Positions 1 through 14,289 of a stretch of 64,000 nucleotides of DNA are shown here, piece after piece. Position 1 is the first letter of the stretch; the number at the start of each line of letters is the position of its first letter. The stretch is taken from contig NC_090981.1 of the NCBI RefSeq assembly GCF_040807025.1, positions 43,515,317-43,579,316 on the forward strand, in the 5' to 3' direction. Origin of the DNA: Struthio camelus (lineage: Eukaryota; Chordata; Aves; Struthioniformes; Struthionidae). The position numbers and the translations under genes are program-made. The notes under the pieces are model-generated. The model saw nothing but the letters and a program-made list of their open reading frames with translations. It searched no databases and was not told where the DNA came from.

Positions 1-1814
1 GAATGAGCTGGGCATTACAGGGCAGCTGAGAAATAAACTGGATCACAGTTCCAGGATGCAGGTTACGGTAACAGTTATGAACAGTAGCTATTCCTAAATG
101 GACAGAAAGTAGGAAGACCTGTTACTGTCACGAAACCTGAAGCATATTCTGCTTGGCTTGGACACTATGCATTTTCAGTTTTCAGGAACAAAGTTCCTTA
201 AAAAGGAATGAGACCATTTTTGGAAACCTAATTTTTCCCTTCAATCACACTCTGAACTTAAAAAGATTCTGGTAATGAAATAGTGGTCTGGGATATGACC
301 TTTATTCTACCAGTAAAGCACTTGTAAAGAGGCTTCCTGATGAAATATGCAATGATAAAACATATGCCTGTTATTTCCTTTTAAAATAAACAGACTGAAC
401 ACTTTCAGCTAATATTAATTAACTCCAATTAAGAAAATAGTGTGAACACTCAAAAGTGTATTCTACTCTCAGTCAATTCCTTTTAGGGCGGAAAAATATA
501 CAACAGAAGTCAGCAAACAGAATGCAATGTTCAGGTGTGCTATACTTTCTATAGCATAGACTATATAAACAGTTTTATACATATAATTTTAATATATAAA
601 TACACACATACAATTATCACACTACATAAACGTTGCCTTCTATCACTCCACTAGGGACCAGACCCGTTGCTTCTACACAAATTAATAAAGCATACATGCA
701 TTTTCATTTAAGTGAACAGTAATGGAATGAAGAGCCCATAAAACTTACAAGATCAGCACTGTTTTGTTTATCTAAAGAGATAAACACGCTGTCAGCTAAC
801 AGGGGCTAATATATTCGGATGATGTTGAAAAACACTGTTTTTCAACTGCAAACATCTGCCAGGAATGAAGCACCCCAAGAAATAGCTTATAACGCAAGTG
901 CAATTGATATTTCTTACTAAATTTTCAATGACTCAATGGCCAATACAGTCTCAAACCTCTATTAATCTAAGAAGTCAAGAGATATGAGAAAGAGGTAGAC
1001 TGAGAATCCATGATCTAAAAAAAATACCGGTGAAAATTATACAAACGTAGTTTTCAAAGGAGAAAGCCCCTCCTTCCTTTCCTATTTCCACTGGGTTCAT
1101 TCCAGCAGAGACACTTCCCTGCTTTCAGGACATTGATCAAACACGGGACACTGAGCTCACACAAGAAGTATTGCAACCAGGAATAATTATTTTATGCAGA
1201 TTTTAACTTGCCTTTACAAACACCAGTTCTGAGGTGAACTAATCCTTTTGTTAAAAAGGCTCCAAATTCTCTTCCACAGCCAAGTTGTTTCAAAAAGGTT
1301 TAACAACTGAGAGAAGGAAGGAGAACAATTTCCAGAGCTATACTTTATATGGGCTCAAGACTGTGGCAACGGTCTCAGGGTCTAAGCATCAGTTGCACAG
1401 TCCCAGCACTTGAAATGCTTGGAGCATCACCTGAACTCAGGTGACCTCACAGCAATTATGCACTACCAGTAAGAAAGGAATGGGTCAGCACGTGACAATA
1501 GTTCAGAGCTGCAAGAAGTAAAGGCTTCAAATTATGCAAGATTATCAACAGTATTTATTCTTTGGCTTTAAAATACTAGCTTTAATCTCATTTTAGCTTC
1601 AACAAACAAGAAAGCCGTAGCACAAAATCCCCCACTATCTCTTGGTACTCTTAATAGCAGAGTTTACTGACTATGACCTTTGTCAATATCCCTGTAAACA
1701 GCTATTCTAGGGCAACATCAAGGAATCCTTACATAACGTAAGGTCTCTTGCAACTCAGTGTACCTTGTGGTAGTAAAAGCCTCTGGAGTTGCACGTTTCC
1801 TAATCATCAAAACA

Positions 1815-1848
1815 TTTTCTTTCTTTCTTTCTTTCTTTTTTTTTTTTT
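1815..1848. repeat. (TTTC)n plus T12 pyrimidine tract
   Basis: About five TTTC units followed by T12. On the AP3B1 strand it reads A12 then GAAA units, the order of a retroposon poly-A tail, but no body is recognised. Confidence 0.93.
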
Positions 1849-4800
1849 AAATAGGATATAGCTAAGTTTTATTGTGGCTAAGAAAGACATAAGATAATCC
1901 TACTACTTGGGGGAAGGAGATGGATTTAGTATACATTTTAAAAAAGCTTGCTATATAAAAGGCTTTCAATTTGTAAATATACTAAAGAGCTTGATACTTA
2001 AACTACACAAAAGTACCAAGATAGACACCTAGTGAGAACTGAGAATCAAACTGTACAATGTGAAATTTAACATTAAGGCATTTTGAGTCAACATTTTTCT
2101 TAGTCTACCTTCTGTCATATATAAAGGTGAAGTAATAAACAATAAATAATCAAAGCTTCATTTATAGCTCACTAGACATTTTCCCTCATATACATATTCT
2201 AAGACTACATCCCTACATATCCTCATTTATATAACATACTACCCTATATAATTCTACTGCAGATGTACGTGTTTATTTCATTCTAAGAATCATAATTTCC
2301 TATAAAGCTATGTATATGAACTCATTCATCATATGGAAGACTCTTCCAATGGAGTTAAGGCCAGCATTATACTGACTTAAAAACTTCTTTAAACCAATAA
2401 CACACTTATGAATACAAATTCAAAAAAGTAGTGAATTAAAAAAAGTTAGTGAAAAACTAAAAATCACAAAACATTCTTCAGAAAGCCTCTACTCATACAA
2501 ATTTTGTACTACAGCTCCAAGACAAGAGCATCATGCAGGTGGAAGTATGCGTTTCAGGACCACTGAACATTAAATTTTTCTTAATATATCACAATTACAG
2601 AAACACCTGTGCTAAGTAACTTCATACTGAACTACTGTGTCAACACAAGACGTGTTAAAAAGCTCATTCTCATTTCTGTAAGTAGAAGTAACTAGAGTAC
2701 ATGACTGTACTGTAAAAATAGCGGCTAAGAGTTAAATATACTGCAGTCATTAACATCTTTCCACAACAACCCAAGTTCCCAATTATTGCAACAAACTCTC
2801 ACAATACCTGCAGCTGGGCTCAAAATAATGAATTATGATTTTTAGATCACTTATTTATTCAGAACAGTTCCATTCTCCTCAAAACGTAAGTCAGGCATAA
2901 AATAGCATCCTCTTACTATAAAAACACTCTCATTTTAATAGTGTGTGGAATAGGTATTTTAATGAAAGCACAAAGAAATACAGATTTGCAAAGGAAAGAA
3001 CAGGAAAACGTTTAGTGCATCAGGAAAGAGAAAGAACAGAAAACAAGTAGAACGAGAAGAAGAGATATGGAAAAGGCGCAATGGTGAAAGGATAACTAAA
3101 GGGAAAGGATACCATCTGCCTCTGTTACCGGCTAAAAGTTCCACAGGTTTTTCCTCAAGTCTAAAAATTAAAGTGGACTTTGGAACTCATGTTCAGAAGT
3201 TTGGTTAAACGCTTGAGTGGTTTTTGGGTTTTTTATTTGGGTCAAGGTTCTCTTAGGCTGATCTCAGGCAGATTCCTGAAGAGGCAGTATAAGCTATCCC
3301 ATCAATATAGTAAGCATTTCAAAGCCAACTGCGGAGCAAAGGTTCTCTTCCATACAGTTGCACCATAAGTCAACCAGGTAATTGTCAGTTATTTGGGGGA
3401 TGCAACCCAAAGCATATGCTCCACTGGTAGTAGTCACCACTTATCATGAATTATAAATAAGTCACAGAGAAACCGGGATCTCGAGGATCTCCAGCTGTAC
3501 AGAATTGTAATGGTTCACACCATCACAATGGTTTCTCTTGTTTTCTAATGTCCCCAGTATACCCTCTAGTAACATCATGGACAGCACACACCAACGCCTG
3601 AAAACAATTCAGCTCCTTTCCCTCTGGAAGAAGCATACACAATCTCAAATGTAAAGTCAAAAAGGGATCCCCTCTCCACTCCCCATAAACACACACACAT
3701 TCATATTTTTATTTTTTATTTTTTGCTTATTCCTACCAGTAGCCTTAGGACTGTCTACATTTTAATCCAAACTTTCCTAATGGCTACAGTAAAGAGGCAG
3801 AGGTGTAAATAATCATAGTTAATTACTTAAGCTTGCTACAATGAAGAAACAAGGCTAATGTGGGAGAAAAGCATTTGCGCTATTGTCCTAAAAAATTATT
3901 TTCCCTGAAGCTCTCCTTGCCTGTCTTTTTGGGAGGCTTGGAATCTTCTGTTCTTGAAGAGAAATCTTCAACTGAAGATAAAAAAAGAGATGACTTGTCA
4001 GGAGGAAAAAAAAAAAAAAGCTGAGGATTCAGTAACTTAATTTTTTCCAAAAAATACTAGGATTGTATATAAAACAGAAGTATAAAAGACAAACTATTTC
4101 AGGTATGCAGTTTTCTTCTCTGCCCACTAGACATGATGAAACATACTTATGCAATTTCAGAGATAGGAAGTTATCTCCGATTTGTCCAGTAATTTCCAAA
4201 AAGTCTAACTTGGGTTCCTGTTGAACATGCATTCTAAGATTAGAATTTAAATAAGCTTACTATGTGGTCCTGTTTTTCTTTCATTTCCCTGTCTGGGAAA
4301 ATAAAAGTGAGAAGAAACTATGCTTATGCACTCATTTTTCAGTATTGGGAAACTGCTACAACAACCATCCACTTTTCAGAAAGATGCAGAGTGAGGTGAG
4401 AAATCAAAACACTAGTGATTATATTTGTTTGCAAATCCGTATCAGAAGCAATCCTTGGGAAATAGATAAATTCCCTAATAAAATCCTTCCATTAAAGAGA
4501 ATAATCAGGGCAAAGCAGCATAGCTGAGCAATTCTTTAACTCTTCAAATCTTAACTGAAGATGATCATTGTAAATGCAATACACTGCAAGTAAACTAACT
4601 ACAACATTTGTTTTAAAGCTACTACAATGATCATCCAACATTTAAACCATATTTGGACTACTTCCCTAGTTTTAGATGTTAGGAGACTTCAATTTTCAAG
4701 ACACAAAACGATGTGAAACCTTAGCAGAATGCCAACTGTTCCAACACACCTGTCCTTAAATTGGCAACCTGAAAGATGAAAGTTTGATATCCTCACCTGA

Positions 4801-6299
4801 AAGTCTGCTCTACTTGTCTAAACAACATCAACGAACATCAAGTACTGCCTGATAGTTTTTTTCTTCATCCCAGTACACAAATCAGCAAAATCAATTGAAG
4901 ATAGCATAACACATCAGCTGATTTACTTCAGTGTTATTCTTCCTCCAAAAACAGGTGGTACAAGATGATGCCGCAGAAGCGGATGTTGCTACCATTCAGA
5001 CTTAAGTCACCACCATCTTGTTCTCTAGCGTTATTCCAATGAAACCGGAACAAACTTGTGGATACACTGCCAAAGAGATGAATGATATAAGATGGTTTAA
5101 AACTTTTGATAAACTATTCACTGTTCCTCGTGATGCTTTAGAAACATGCCACAACTGAGCAAGAATTCTGCCTGGTGTTATTTTAGTTGAAGTATATGTT
5201 CTCAGACTCAGGATATTAAAGCTTCCTCAGAGCAACCAAACATGTCTTCCTCAAAGAGAGGAAAAACTAACCAAAGGTTCACGTTTGCAAAGGGGGAACT
5301 AAGGAAACTCATTTTAGTTTTCATCTTTAAAATTGTGTTCATCTCTGCCTAGATTATTGGCTTTCAACAACTTAATTACAACAGATAGCTAGAATAAATG
5401 TCTCTCACCATATATATAAATAAATAATAATAAAATCCTGCACTATGAGTCAAGAAGGTAAGATTACAGCATTGGGCAGATTACATAGCAACTTTGCCGG
5501 TCAAAGTTTTGGGAAAACAGAGGTTGCTTTCTTAATCTTAGCAAGGTCCTAGAAATCTTGCTAAGAGAGATTCTACCCACTGCAGCTATTCCACCACAAG
5601 TTTGTCATAGGAATAAGGGAAATCACAGCAATACATTTTGCAGTAAAGATGAGTGGCATTTTTATCTGCAAATTGTACTTCTCATGTGCCAGTCACAAAG
5701 CAAACCAGATTAGGAAACTTGTGGCAGAAAGCTAACCCTCCCTATCCCTCAAGTTACTTTTCTGTTGGATCAATTCTCTTATCCAGACTGTCTTAGAAAC
5801 ATTAGCCCAAACAAGGGAGGAGAGGGAAGGTAGAAAGACAATAATGCTCCCTTTCAGGGGTAGGGGAGACTATTGTACAGTGATCATGAAACTACTGTCT
5901 TATATTATATCCACAATAATCAGAAAAATTTCAGAATTTCAAGCATTCTGCTTTCCATAATTGACTTTGAGCCATTTTCTTGTTAGAAATCTATGCTTTA
6001 AGCTATTCTTGTCCTATTAAGCAGTACAATCTGTAGATAAAGTAAAACTGATATTGCACTAAAACGGCTTGCCAGTCCCTTTTATGCCCAAAGGGCTTCA
6101 ACAACAGGGAAGCGGTAACTGAATTCAGAATCCTCTACTTCAGACAGGTATACCAAGAATGCAAGCAGTAAGTACCATAACATATAACTTCACTGTATAC
6201 TAACTTTTCTAAACTTTAGTCTTTTGATCTTATCAGCCAAATCAGGTTAACGTAAATCTATTGATATATGTTGCTTCACACCTGGATCTGAAGAGGAGA

Positions 6300-6620
6300 G
6301 CTTGACAGAAGTGGAAAATGAGCTGACTGCTTTTGATCGGAGAGTTACCGCTTTTCTGCGCGACTACAGCTCCCAGCTCTTCTGCGTTCTACGCTGGCTA
6401 CTTCCAGGCGATTGAGCTGTTTTGGACAACAGCAAGCCTCCAGGACAGCGGCAGTACATACGCGCTGGGATGGCTGCTGCAGGCCCTGCTTCCTGCCATC
6501 CTCATCTCCAGAGGCTGCTGCTGCTGAAACAGGGACGGCTGAACAGCTCCTAAACCAGCTCCTGAACTGCTGCTGCTAGACTGCAGCCCAACACATTCAT
6601 GCAAACCAACTGCGACTTCG
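6300..6620. other. Intronic GC-richer island with ZNF143-type motif
   Basis: This is a short stretch in intron 7 with more CpG and GC than its flanks (TCTGCGCGACTACAGCTCCC, ATACGCGCTGGGAT). ACTACAGCTCCCAG at 6363-6376 closely matches the ZNF143/THAP11 (SBS) consensus ACTACAA-TCCCAG. CTG-repeat-like runs occur at about 6515-6526. The 64-68 codon frames on both strands are not recognised. It could be an intronic promoter or enhancer, or part of an old insertion. Confidence 0.4.
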
Positions 6621-9600
6621 TTTCACTGTCATGTATTAGGCCATAAGCTGGAAAGGTTCAGAAGCTGTTCACAAACCACTCCGCTGTCCTAAGAGTTTTT
6701 AGGAAAAGAGCAGGGCAAAAAGTTTAAGCTGGAAGACATTACAGCATTATCTGCCATCAAATACGTCACTACCTAGAAAACTGTTGAAATTGCTGCTCCC
6801 AGAGTATCACTGACTTGGCCTGTTTAGTTTAATAAATGTTACCAGTGGATACAGCTGATGTGAAACAAGGTTATTCTGAAACTGCTATTCACAACTAACT
6901 GCTTCAAAGGCATCTTTAAGTATTTCAGTACTAATAAAATAAAACAAGGACATTTTTCATCACAGTGTTCATCATCAGAATTGAAAATATTACCCATCAG
7001 AGAAGTTACAAATATAAATTGATTTTTTTAATTAAGGGATAACTCCATTAGACTTTTACCACAATTTTAAGCATATTGCTCGAGAAAGGATTTTTCTTCG
7101 TAATTGGGAAGCTTTCCAAATATTTGTTTAGGTTTCTAAGACCACAAGAAATCAGTTCAAAACATCAAACCATTACTTATTGTAAGTTAGCTCAACTTGA
7201 ACAACAGAAGCATATTTTTCTCAAGAAGGTAAATTTTAGTAAATAAAAATGCAAACATGCATTTTAGCAGTCTTAAATTTATTAATATGATAGGTTTAAT
7301 TTCCATTTTCCTGCATCAGCTTTATTTATAAAATGTCGTGCCCTATAAATATGTTGTTATTTTCTATAGTCAAGCACCCTCTTAACAAATCTTCTCATTA
7401 ATATGTAAATTTAAAGTCAATCGGTCTTCTCCCTGACAGCACCATGAATTCCTAGTGCACTGTATAATCGGCTTTGACTTGGCATCCACTATTTATCATC
7501 AAAGATGTCAGTTAGAAAAATTATGGAAAATGTACTGCAATTGATATGCCTGCAATCTACTTTGTCAACACTTAATTGTTCCTCAAATCATACATTTACA
7601 TATAAACAGCCTAAATACTGATCCATAATGATGCAAATAAACTAAATTAAAAATCTCTTCTACTACACAAGATGCTCTGTTGTATGATGTGTTCATTTCA
7701 GAACCTATTGACAAAGGCATGCATTTCAACTAGCCCCAGAAAAGAAAATTTCTGCTAATTTAATTGCTGAGTAGGTAGACGATCTAAATTTTGCACTGAC
7801 GCTCATGAAAGTGGAAACCAAGTGTTATTAATACTATACCACTGGTGAACAAATTTTAGGTTGATACAGGCAGCAGCCTGACAATGAATACTGTTATATG
7901 AATATTCTAATTTCCTAGGCCATAAGCCACAGTAATAATTGTCATACATCCAGTTTCAATGAAAAGAGCACGTTATAGTCTTGAAGAGACCTAATCCCAT
8001 TAAGACCTCCAAACTCTCTGTCCAAAAGGTCAGCCCCTTTTTCTACTCTTCATAAACAATAAAGTTATTTACAATCATAAACTAAAATTGGCTTAAATCA
8101 AGTTACATCTCAGTTATATCCTTAGGTAAAGTGAACATTAGGCATTGATTTTAATTCTTTTTAAAAATCCAAGTTTTGGGACTTAAGAATACAAGTAATT
8201 CTCTTTCAGTAAGCAACCTGTAATAAGTATTCTGCCTCAAGTATTTTAGGAAAACATATTACTTAAGTGCCTCATTACCTAAAGAGATTTTGTTTATTTT
8301 AAGCAATTTTCTGGAAAGAAGTGTTCTCAAAACCAATTTAATTTTCATCTAAAATGAATAAAGGGAGTTCCAAAATGCAAACAGTACTGTAAAAATCATG
8401 ACTCTACATCAGAGATTTTTGCTGTGCTTCTGTCTTTCTAATCTTAAAGCCTACTATACTCCTTGCTTATTTAAGATGAATGAACACAGCTGTAAACTAC
8501 GTCTGACTGAAATTAGCAGTTTGTCCAAATATATCTACTTATTATTATCACCTAATACACTATACATCTGTTAACATCAAGTACCACTGCATGTAAGTAA
8601 GCTCCATTCCCAGACAAAGTGTATTAAAAGGGAGCGCTTGAAGGAATTTGGTGAAATCTAGTGAATTACATTCTGTATTCCAACACTTACCAAAAAGAAC
8701 TGTAACTATGTTCTCATTTGTTCTAGCCACAAAGCACAATAATCTGCTCTGAAATAAGAATGCCTGAAAACACAGTATTAAGGCACATTAGCTGGGCCTA
8801 CTCCAGCCTAGACAAATTCAGGGGAAAACCAAACGATGACCTTTTTCTATAGTTCTGGGATTCGTTCATATTCATTACAAGTAGCTACCCCAAACATCCT
8901 TTAATGTGACTGTACAAAGTCCATCTTAAACTCCTGCTGTAAAACAATATACACACCATTAAATACATAAAGCTTTAAATATGAGTTAGTTTCAAACCAA
9001 ATGGTAAGAGTTCAGTTATCAGTATTACCATCTCAAACTTGTACAACAGATACAAAAAAAAAAAAAAATGGAGTCATGGAGCAATTTATAATATTTATTT
9101 CCAGAAGTATTCTATCTTTTAACGTAAATTCTTCTTCAGAAGTAAATCCCTATTGAAACCAACGTTAATGGCATTATCAATTTCTTGAGCTCCTTACTTC
9201 TTGTTGTTAGGAAGTGACAGGACTTGGAGTTTGAATATCCTTGTTTACCCCACAAGTTTTAAAAGAACAGTGAGTTCACTCATATTTACACAATAAAAAT
9301 GAAAATATCATAGATTTTTGGCATTGGTCATTTCATAAACACATATGCAACTCTCTAAATAGTCCCTCAGCATACTACATTACTTGTCTACACTTTGATA
9401 TAGTTCAGTATGCTGTCGTATTAGGTATTCGTATCTACAATGATAATGTGTTTTAGAATGATAAAGCCTGAAAGAGGTCAAGTAAATTCTACCCAGTTTC
9501 AGGAAAGAATAGCAAACCTTTATAACTGAGTCACAAAAAAACTGGGAAGGAGCCACGTGACTCAAAGAACCGCAGAAGAAAGGCTCTCTTCTGCCTATAA

Positions 9601-9863
9601 TCACTGCACTATAGGATATGTCAGCAGTAAACCAAAACAGCAACAGGTTATACCCTGGAAAGAGAATTCTTATGCTACGAAGAAGCATGGAAGTCTCATG
9701 TTAGTGAAGCCTTAAAGAACTAAGACTTTTGCATTTGATTTCTATTTTTTATTAAAGTCTGCATAAAAATGAATCTTAACCAGAGGACAAACCACATCTG
9801 ACAATGGAAATAATTCAGAACGTGAGCACACACACAAAAATAATTGAGAAGTCACAAACTTAC

Positions 9864-10046
9864 CTTCTTCCATGGGCTCACAAACTGTGTACGAGCATAT
9901 CGAGTTAACATGTGGATTATAACAACTTGACCCCACTCTTCCACATCAACCAACAAGGTACACAGCTTTCGGTAGTTCTTGTGAATCAGATCTATTCTAT
10001 CTGGACACACTTCCTCAAATGCCATCACAACACTTCCAGCTACCAG
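9864..10046 (-). CDS. AP3B1: AP3B1 coding exon 7 (residues 203-263)
   Basis: The exon encodes [40 protein letters not shown] and [20 protein letters not shown] plus a final K. It closely matches the mammalian protein, where the segment continues WKEGDELED. The last residue here is Lys (AAG) in place of Glu. The exon is 183 nt, phase 0 both ends, with acceptor tctag| and donor AAG|gtaagt at 9864/9863. It includes the conserved W-G-Q helix of beta adaptins. It is the last AP3B1 exon seen in this window. Confidence 0.96.
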
Positions 10047-11968
10047 CTAGAAAACAAAATGTAAACCAGAAGGTCAGTATTCCTTATACATATCATCCAC
10101 AAGTGATCATCAGAATTAATACTAGCAATTCTCAGTATTGCAAGATATGTTGAACGTCAAATTGATTCTGGGGGGAAGGGCACAGAAATGGCATCCTACA
10201 CAAACTAGATTTGGGGTAAATTCATTAGAACAGAGTAAACATTTGCTGTTTCTATTACACGCTTAAATCTTAGCTCCCAGCCCTGAAGATACAACACAAT
10301 GTAAGCATACAATTTTTTTTCCCCCTCACAATTATAGTTTCCAAATAAATTATCAGAGAACTTGCAATTAACTTAGAAATAACGGGAAACAACAAGTATA
10401 ACAACAGCGATGTGCCCGACAAAGCCTGTTGGGATCCCCTTACTAATGTTGGCATGATAAAACTGAGAAGCAGCCTGGGTAAATTTCCCAGCACTACTGG
10501 AATCCAGACTTCTCTCCTGACACGGCTAAATTAACTGTCAGATGAAATTTTATCTTTAGAATTTCATGAAAACGCTTTGCACAAAAATCCATGAAATTTA
10601 GCATATTTAGCGATATTTTAATACTTTTCCCTCAAAAGAACACAAGCAGAATTTCTACGCGCTTTTGAGCACTTTTCGATTAATTCTGAACTTACAGAAA
10701 CTGATCATTTATACCCTCATATACCCCCACCTTTTTCCCCCAAAGACATAAATCTTTAAGATACATATTATATATATACATATATATGCATATATAAATC
10801 ATTAGACTGTGATCATAAAAACAGCTTTGTTCGCATGAGAAAGTTAAACAGATTCTCAAAATTCTAACGCTTAAAGCTTTATTCAAACCTTCTGAGGGAG
10901 GATTAAGATTAGAAAAGAAAATCTTTATAGGGGGTGCTTGTTAAAACGCTCTCAGCGAGTTGCTTTAACTGTGGGAAAGCTTCAAAAGCCGACCCTGCAT
11001 TAAAAGGACGTGTCATTTTGTGCCTAGAATTATTATTCTCCCTCTCCTAATTGCTTTAATTAAGATTTGTTTTGTGTCGAAGTACATGTTAAGTCAAATA
11101 ACTTACATGATGAGACTTTATATGAAGCAGCTGATATGTACGCAGTTAGCATGCATGCAGTATAGCCTTCTGGCAGCAAATTAATGTCATATTCTATCCA
11201 AGCACTGGGGATCTGCATTTCAACCTCTAAAATTTCCCCAATGACTTAAAGCAAGCAATTAAATAGAAACGCAGTTTATTGAAATGGTACTTTTTGAGAA
11301 ATATTAAATACAATGATATTCATATGTTACATCTTTCCTCCCTCTGTATTTGGCTGACATTTGGTTTATTAGTATGCACCCAACATTACAATTGAAAGAA
11401 AACAGCTCAGAATATAGTCTTGCTATTATGCTAAACAAGTTTCAGGCTCTGTGGGGATTTTATGAATTATCAATAAGAATAAACGTGAAGTTGCATTTAT
11501 TGTCTCTGGCCCTATCCACATACTGGTACCTGCTGGTCCCAGCAAGTACACAATTCATTCCAGGAAGCAAAGACTTCAGAGAGCTAAATAAAACACATTT
11601 TACACCTAAAGTAATTTCCTATTTTTTGCTGTATCACAAAAAGAAAAGGTCTTTTTCTTAATTTTTATTGCACTAAACTTTCTTCTGAATAACCACCTGC
11701 CTTAAGTTATTATGTAATTAAACACTGCTCTCAGTTGATGCTGACGTATGGAATCTGACTGGTTCCAAAGCGCGGCAGAATACAGTGGTTCACTCCTGGC
11801 AAACCACTTTCAGTCCTGAGCAGGTATTCAGTTAGGCCAGATAAGCTGAGAAGGGAGGAGAAGGGAGGGAAGAGTTTTATATTAGAACTCACAAAGGGCA
11901 AAGCACCTTTATCAGGATGCATACCTTGGAACTACAGTTAAGGCCAGCTTGCCCCAGGTTAACATCTT

Positions 11969-12059
11969 CATTTAGAACTAAAACGTGTGGCTAAGTCAGT
12001 GTTTTCATAACTTACTGATTTAACGTTAGTAAAAGCTTCACTTCTGTGAAAAAAGTTAC
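11969..12059 (+). repeat. Inverted repeat, left arm (intron 6)
   Basis: 91 nt beginning CATTTAGAACTAAAACGTGT. Its reverse complement matches 14199-14289 at 87 of 91 positions by eye. Weaker similarity extends beyond both ends (about 11958-12110). The family is not recognised. Confidence 0.92.
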
Positions 12060-14198
12060 GGAGCTTGTGCCGATGTTTTAGGACAACAGTCTAGTGGACT
12101 AAATTTTAGAAGAAAGGGATGAACGCTTTGAGACCACAGAGACTTGCTTTCTCACAGTCCCACAGACTTTGTCATAAATACTCCATATCTACACACTACA
12201 AGATTGTGTAGGCTCATTTGGAAGGTTTTACACATAAGGGAAAGAGAGGGAGAGAGCAGGGGAGAAAGGAGGAGAGAGAGGGTGAGAGACATACACACAC
12301 AGAGGTTGATTTATAATCATAAAAGTAGTCTCAATTCCAATAAGTAAAAATACCCACTTCGGCTCAAAGGTGAAGGACGATACAGATGCTGGTTGTCAAC
12401 TGTAGTTCTGGACAGACTCCTCTGTTTTCTGCTGCTACTAGTATCGTACACATTATGTCGTATTTTTCCTTTATTTAGATATGATATAGCTTGAAAGCTG
12501 ACATAATAATACTTTTAACAGTAATTTAGATTTCTTCTAAAACTGAGAACATTCTCCACAGAATGCATACCTAAAATATATTCCTAAATCAATTTCAACT
12601 GAGCTGACTCACTACAAGGCTGAACAAATATTAATTCTCTCTTTCTCGGAGAAAAATGAGTATTTCATACTCTGCAACTGCTGTCTACCTAATCTGCAAA
12701 ACTACAGACTCAACAATCCCTTTGTAATTCACAGGGGGTAAAAAAGTTTAAGAATTTATACTGGAACACAGAAGCAATGTAAAGCTAGTCCTGTGCCTTG
12801 TTTCTGCAACAGAGCTGGAGAAAGACAGAAGACCCTCTCAAGCATCTCACATGAGCAGCACCGGCTTTTAAAAAGTTAAATTACTATAGGTAAAACAAAG
12901 CTTGATATAAAGGATTTCAGTCATATTGAAATACAAGAATATTGAATGCTTCAGTTACATACACGAATTCACATCAGTCAGCTACTCAGGTTTAAAATAA
13001 GATTGCTGTCACTTCAGATTGACTGTTCCAAAACAGAACACTTAAAAGGTATTAATAAAAACTGGAACATATACCACAAAACACAGGAGGTACACTGGAT
13101 GATCGAGAATTTTATTTCCGTGGTGAATATCTAGTTTTGTGAGTTATTCAGGAATTGCCATACATCACCACACAGCGCTTAAGATCATGTCCCTCTCCCC
13201 ATTATTGCATTTTCCAAAACTAAGCTTTTTATTTTAAGGGCAGAAAGGAGGAGAATACAGAAAAGACTCAAAGCACGTTGGTAACAAAAGGATCTCTCAT
13301 AAAATTTCCTCTTGCTTTCTTAATAAGAGATTATTTTCTAGTTGACACTGTTTCCCCTATAGTATGATAATACTATATATCTAAGCATCAGAGGAACAGC
13401 TAATAATCTTCATTTATTAAATGCTCAACATTCCATAAAAATATTTAGAATTAAAACAAAATGATCCAATCAGAATATAAAACCAAAAAATATTGGTTTC
13501 CAAAAAACAGTCAGTTAATTTCCATCTCACTGTGTCAATAGTAGCTTTTTGTATAAGGAGAAAATATAAATCACTCCAACAAAACTAGCAATAAGCTCAT
13601 CAAATTCAAATGCTGCTTTCCATTTATGTATTTTTTATATTAAAGCAATAAACATGGTTCATTTGTCTTCCACTGGTTACCACGTTTTTCTGTGCTGTTG
13701 CTATGAACTTCAGCCATTAGCTGTGCTCCAAGGTAAACTACATGAACCATCAACAAAAGTGACACGCAATCTATGGAGTTCATATTTTCTCCAGATTATC
13801 TATGCTAGTTGACAAGCTGGTAATGAAAAAAATCACACTAAGCAAATGGTTCCTCTAATAACAATAAATTTTCTATAAAATTATGAAGGGTACAAAACGT
13901 TTCCTTGCATCTATTTTGTCATGAATTCTAATTAACGCTGCGAAAACCTGAGAGTGCTGGGTCATCACAAGAAGTGCATCGAGGTTTGATTGATAATATA
14001 GTGCAAGTTGGCCTATGCTGCCAAGATTCCTCTGTCTTAAATTAATGGCCATCCCACCTGCCCTAATCATACAGCCCAAATGATATTCCTCTTCTTATTT
14101 CAATTTTCTGAGAGCAAGGAAACTGGAAAAGAATCAGTCATTTATCTTCTAATAGCTGGATAATAGATCTATCACAATAAAACATCTCCACAAGCTTA

Positions 14199-14289
14199 GT
14201 AATTTTTTTCACAGAAGCGAAGCTTTTACTAACATTAAATCAATAAGTTATGAAAACACTGACTTAGCCACACGTTTTAGTTCTAAATG
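14199..14289 (-). repeat. Inverted repeat, right arm (intron 6)
   Basis: Inverted partner of 11969-12059 with a 2,139-bp spacer. The four differences are all transitions. It could be two opposite insertions of one repeat, or the terminal inverted repeats of a decayed DNA transposon. The spacer encodes no recognised transposase. Confidence 0.92.

Larger units (their letters stand above)
1..9863 (-). other. AP3B1: AP3B1 intron 7 (partial, more than 9.8 kb)
   Basis: It starts with donor gtaagt and continues beyond the window. I looked on the minus strand for exon 8 (expected to start GDELED with an acidic, Lys-rich run) and did not find it. The intron holds a TTTC/T12 tract (1815-1848), poly-A tracts, and a small GC-richer island at about 6300-6620. 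Otherwise it is featureless AT-rich sequence. Confidence 0.85.

Noticed and set aside
1..9863. AP3B1 exon 8
   Set aside because: I looked for a GDELED-type acidic, Lys-rich exon on the minus strand and found none; it is assumed to lie outside the window.
13873..14079. 68-codon minus-strand frame between the inverted-repeat arms
   Set aside because: I considered it as a transposase remnant because of its position, but it has no recognisable catalytic or DNA-binding motif.
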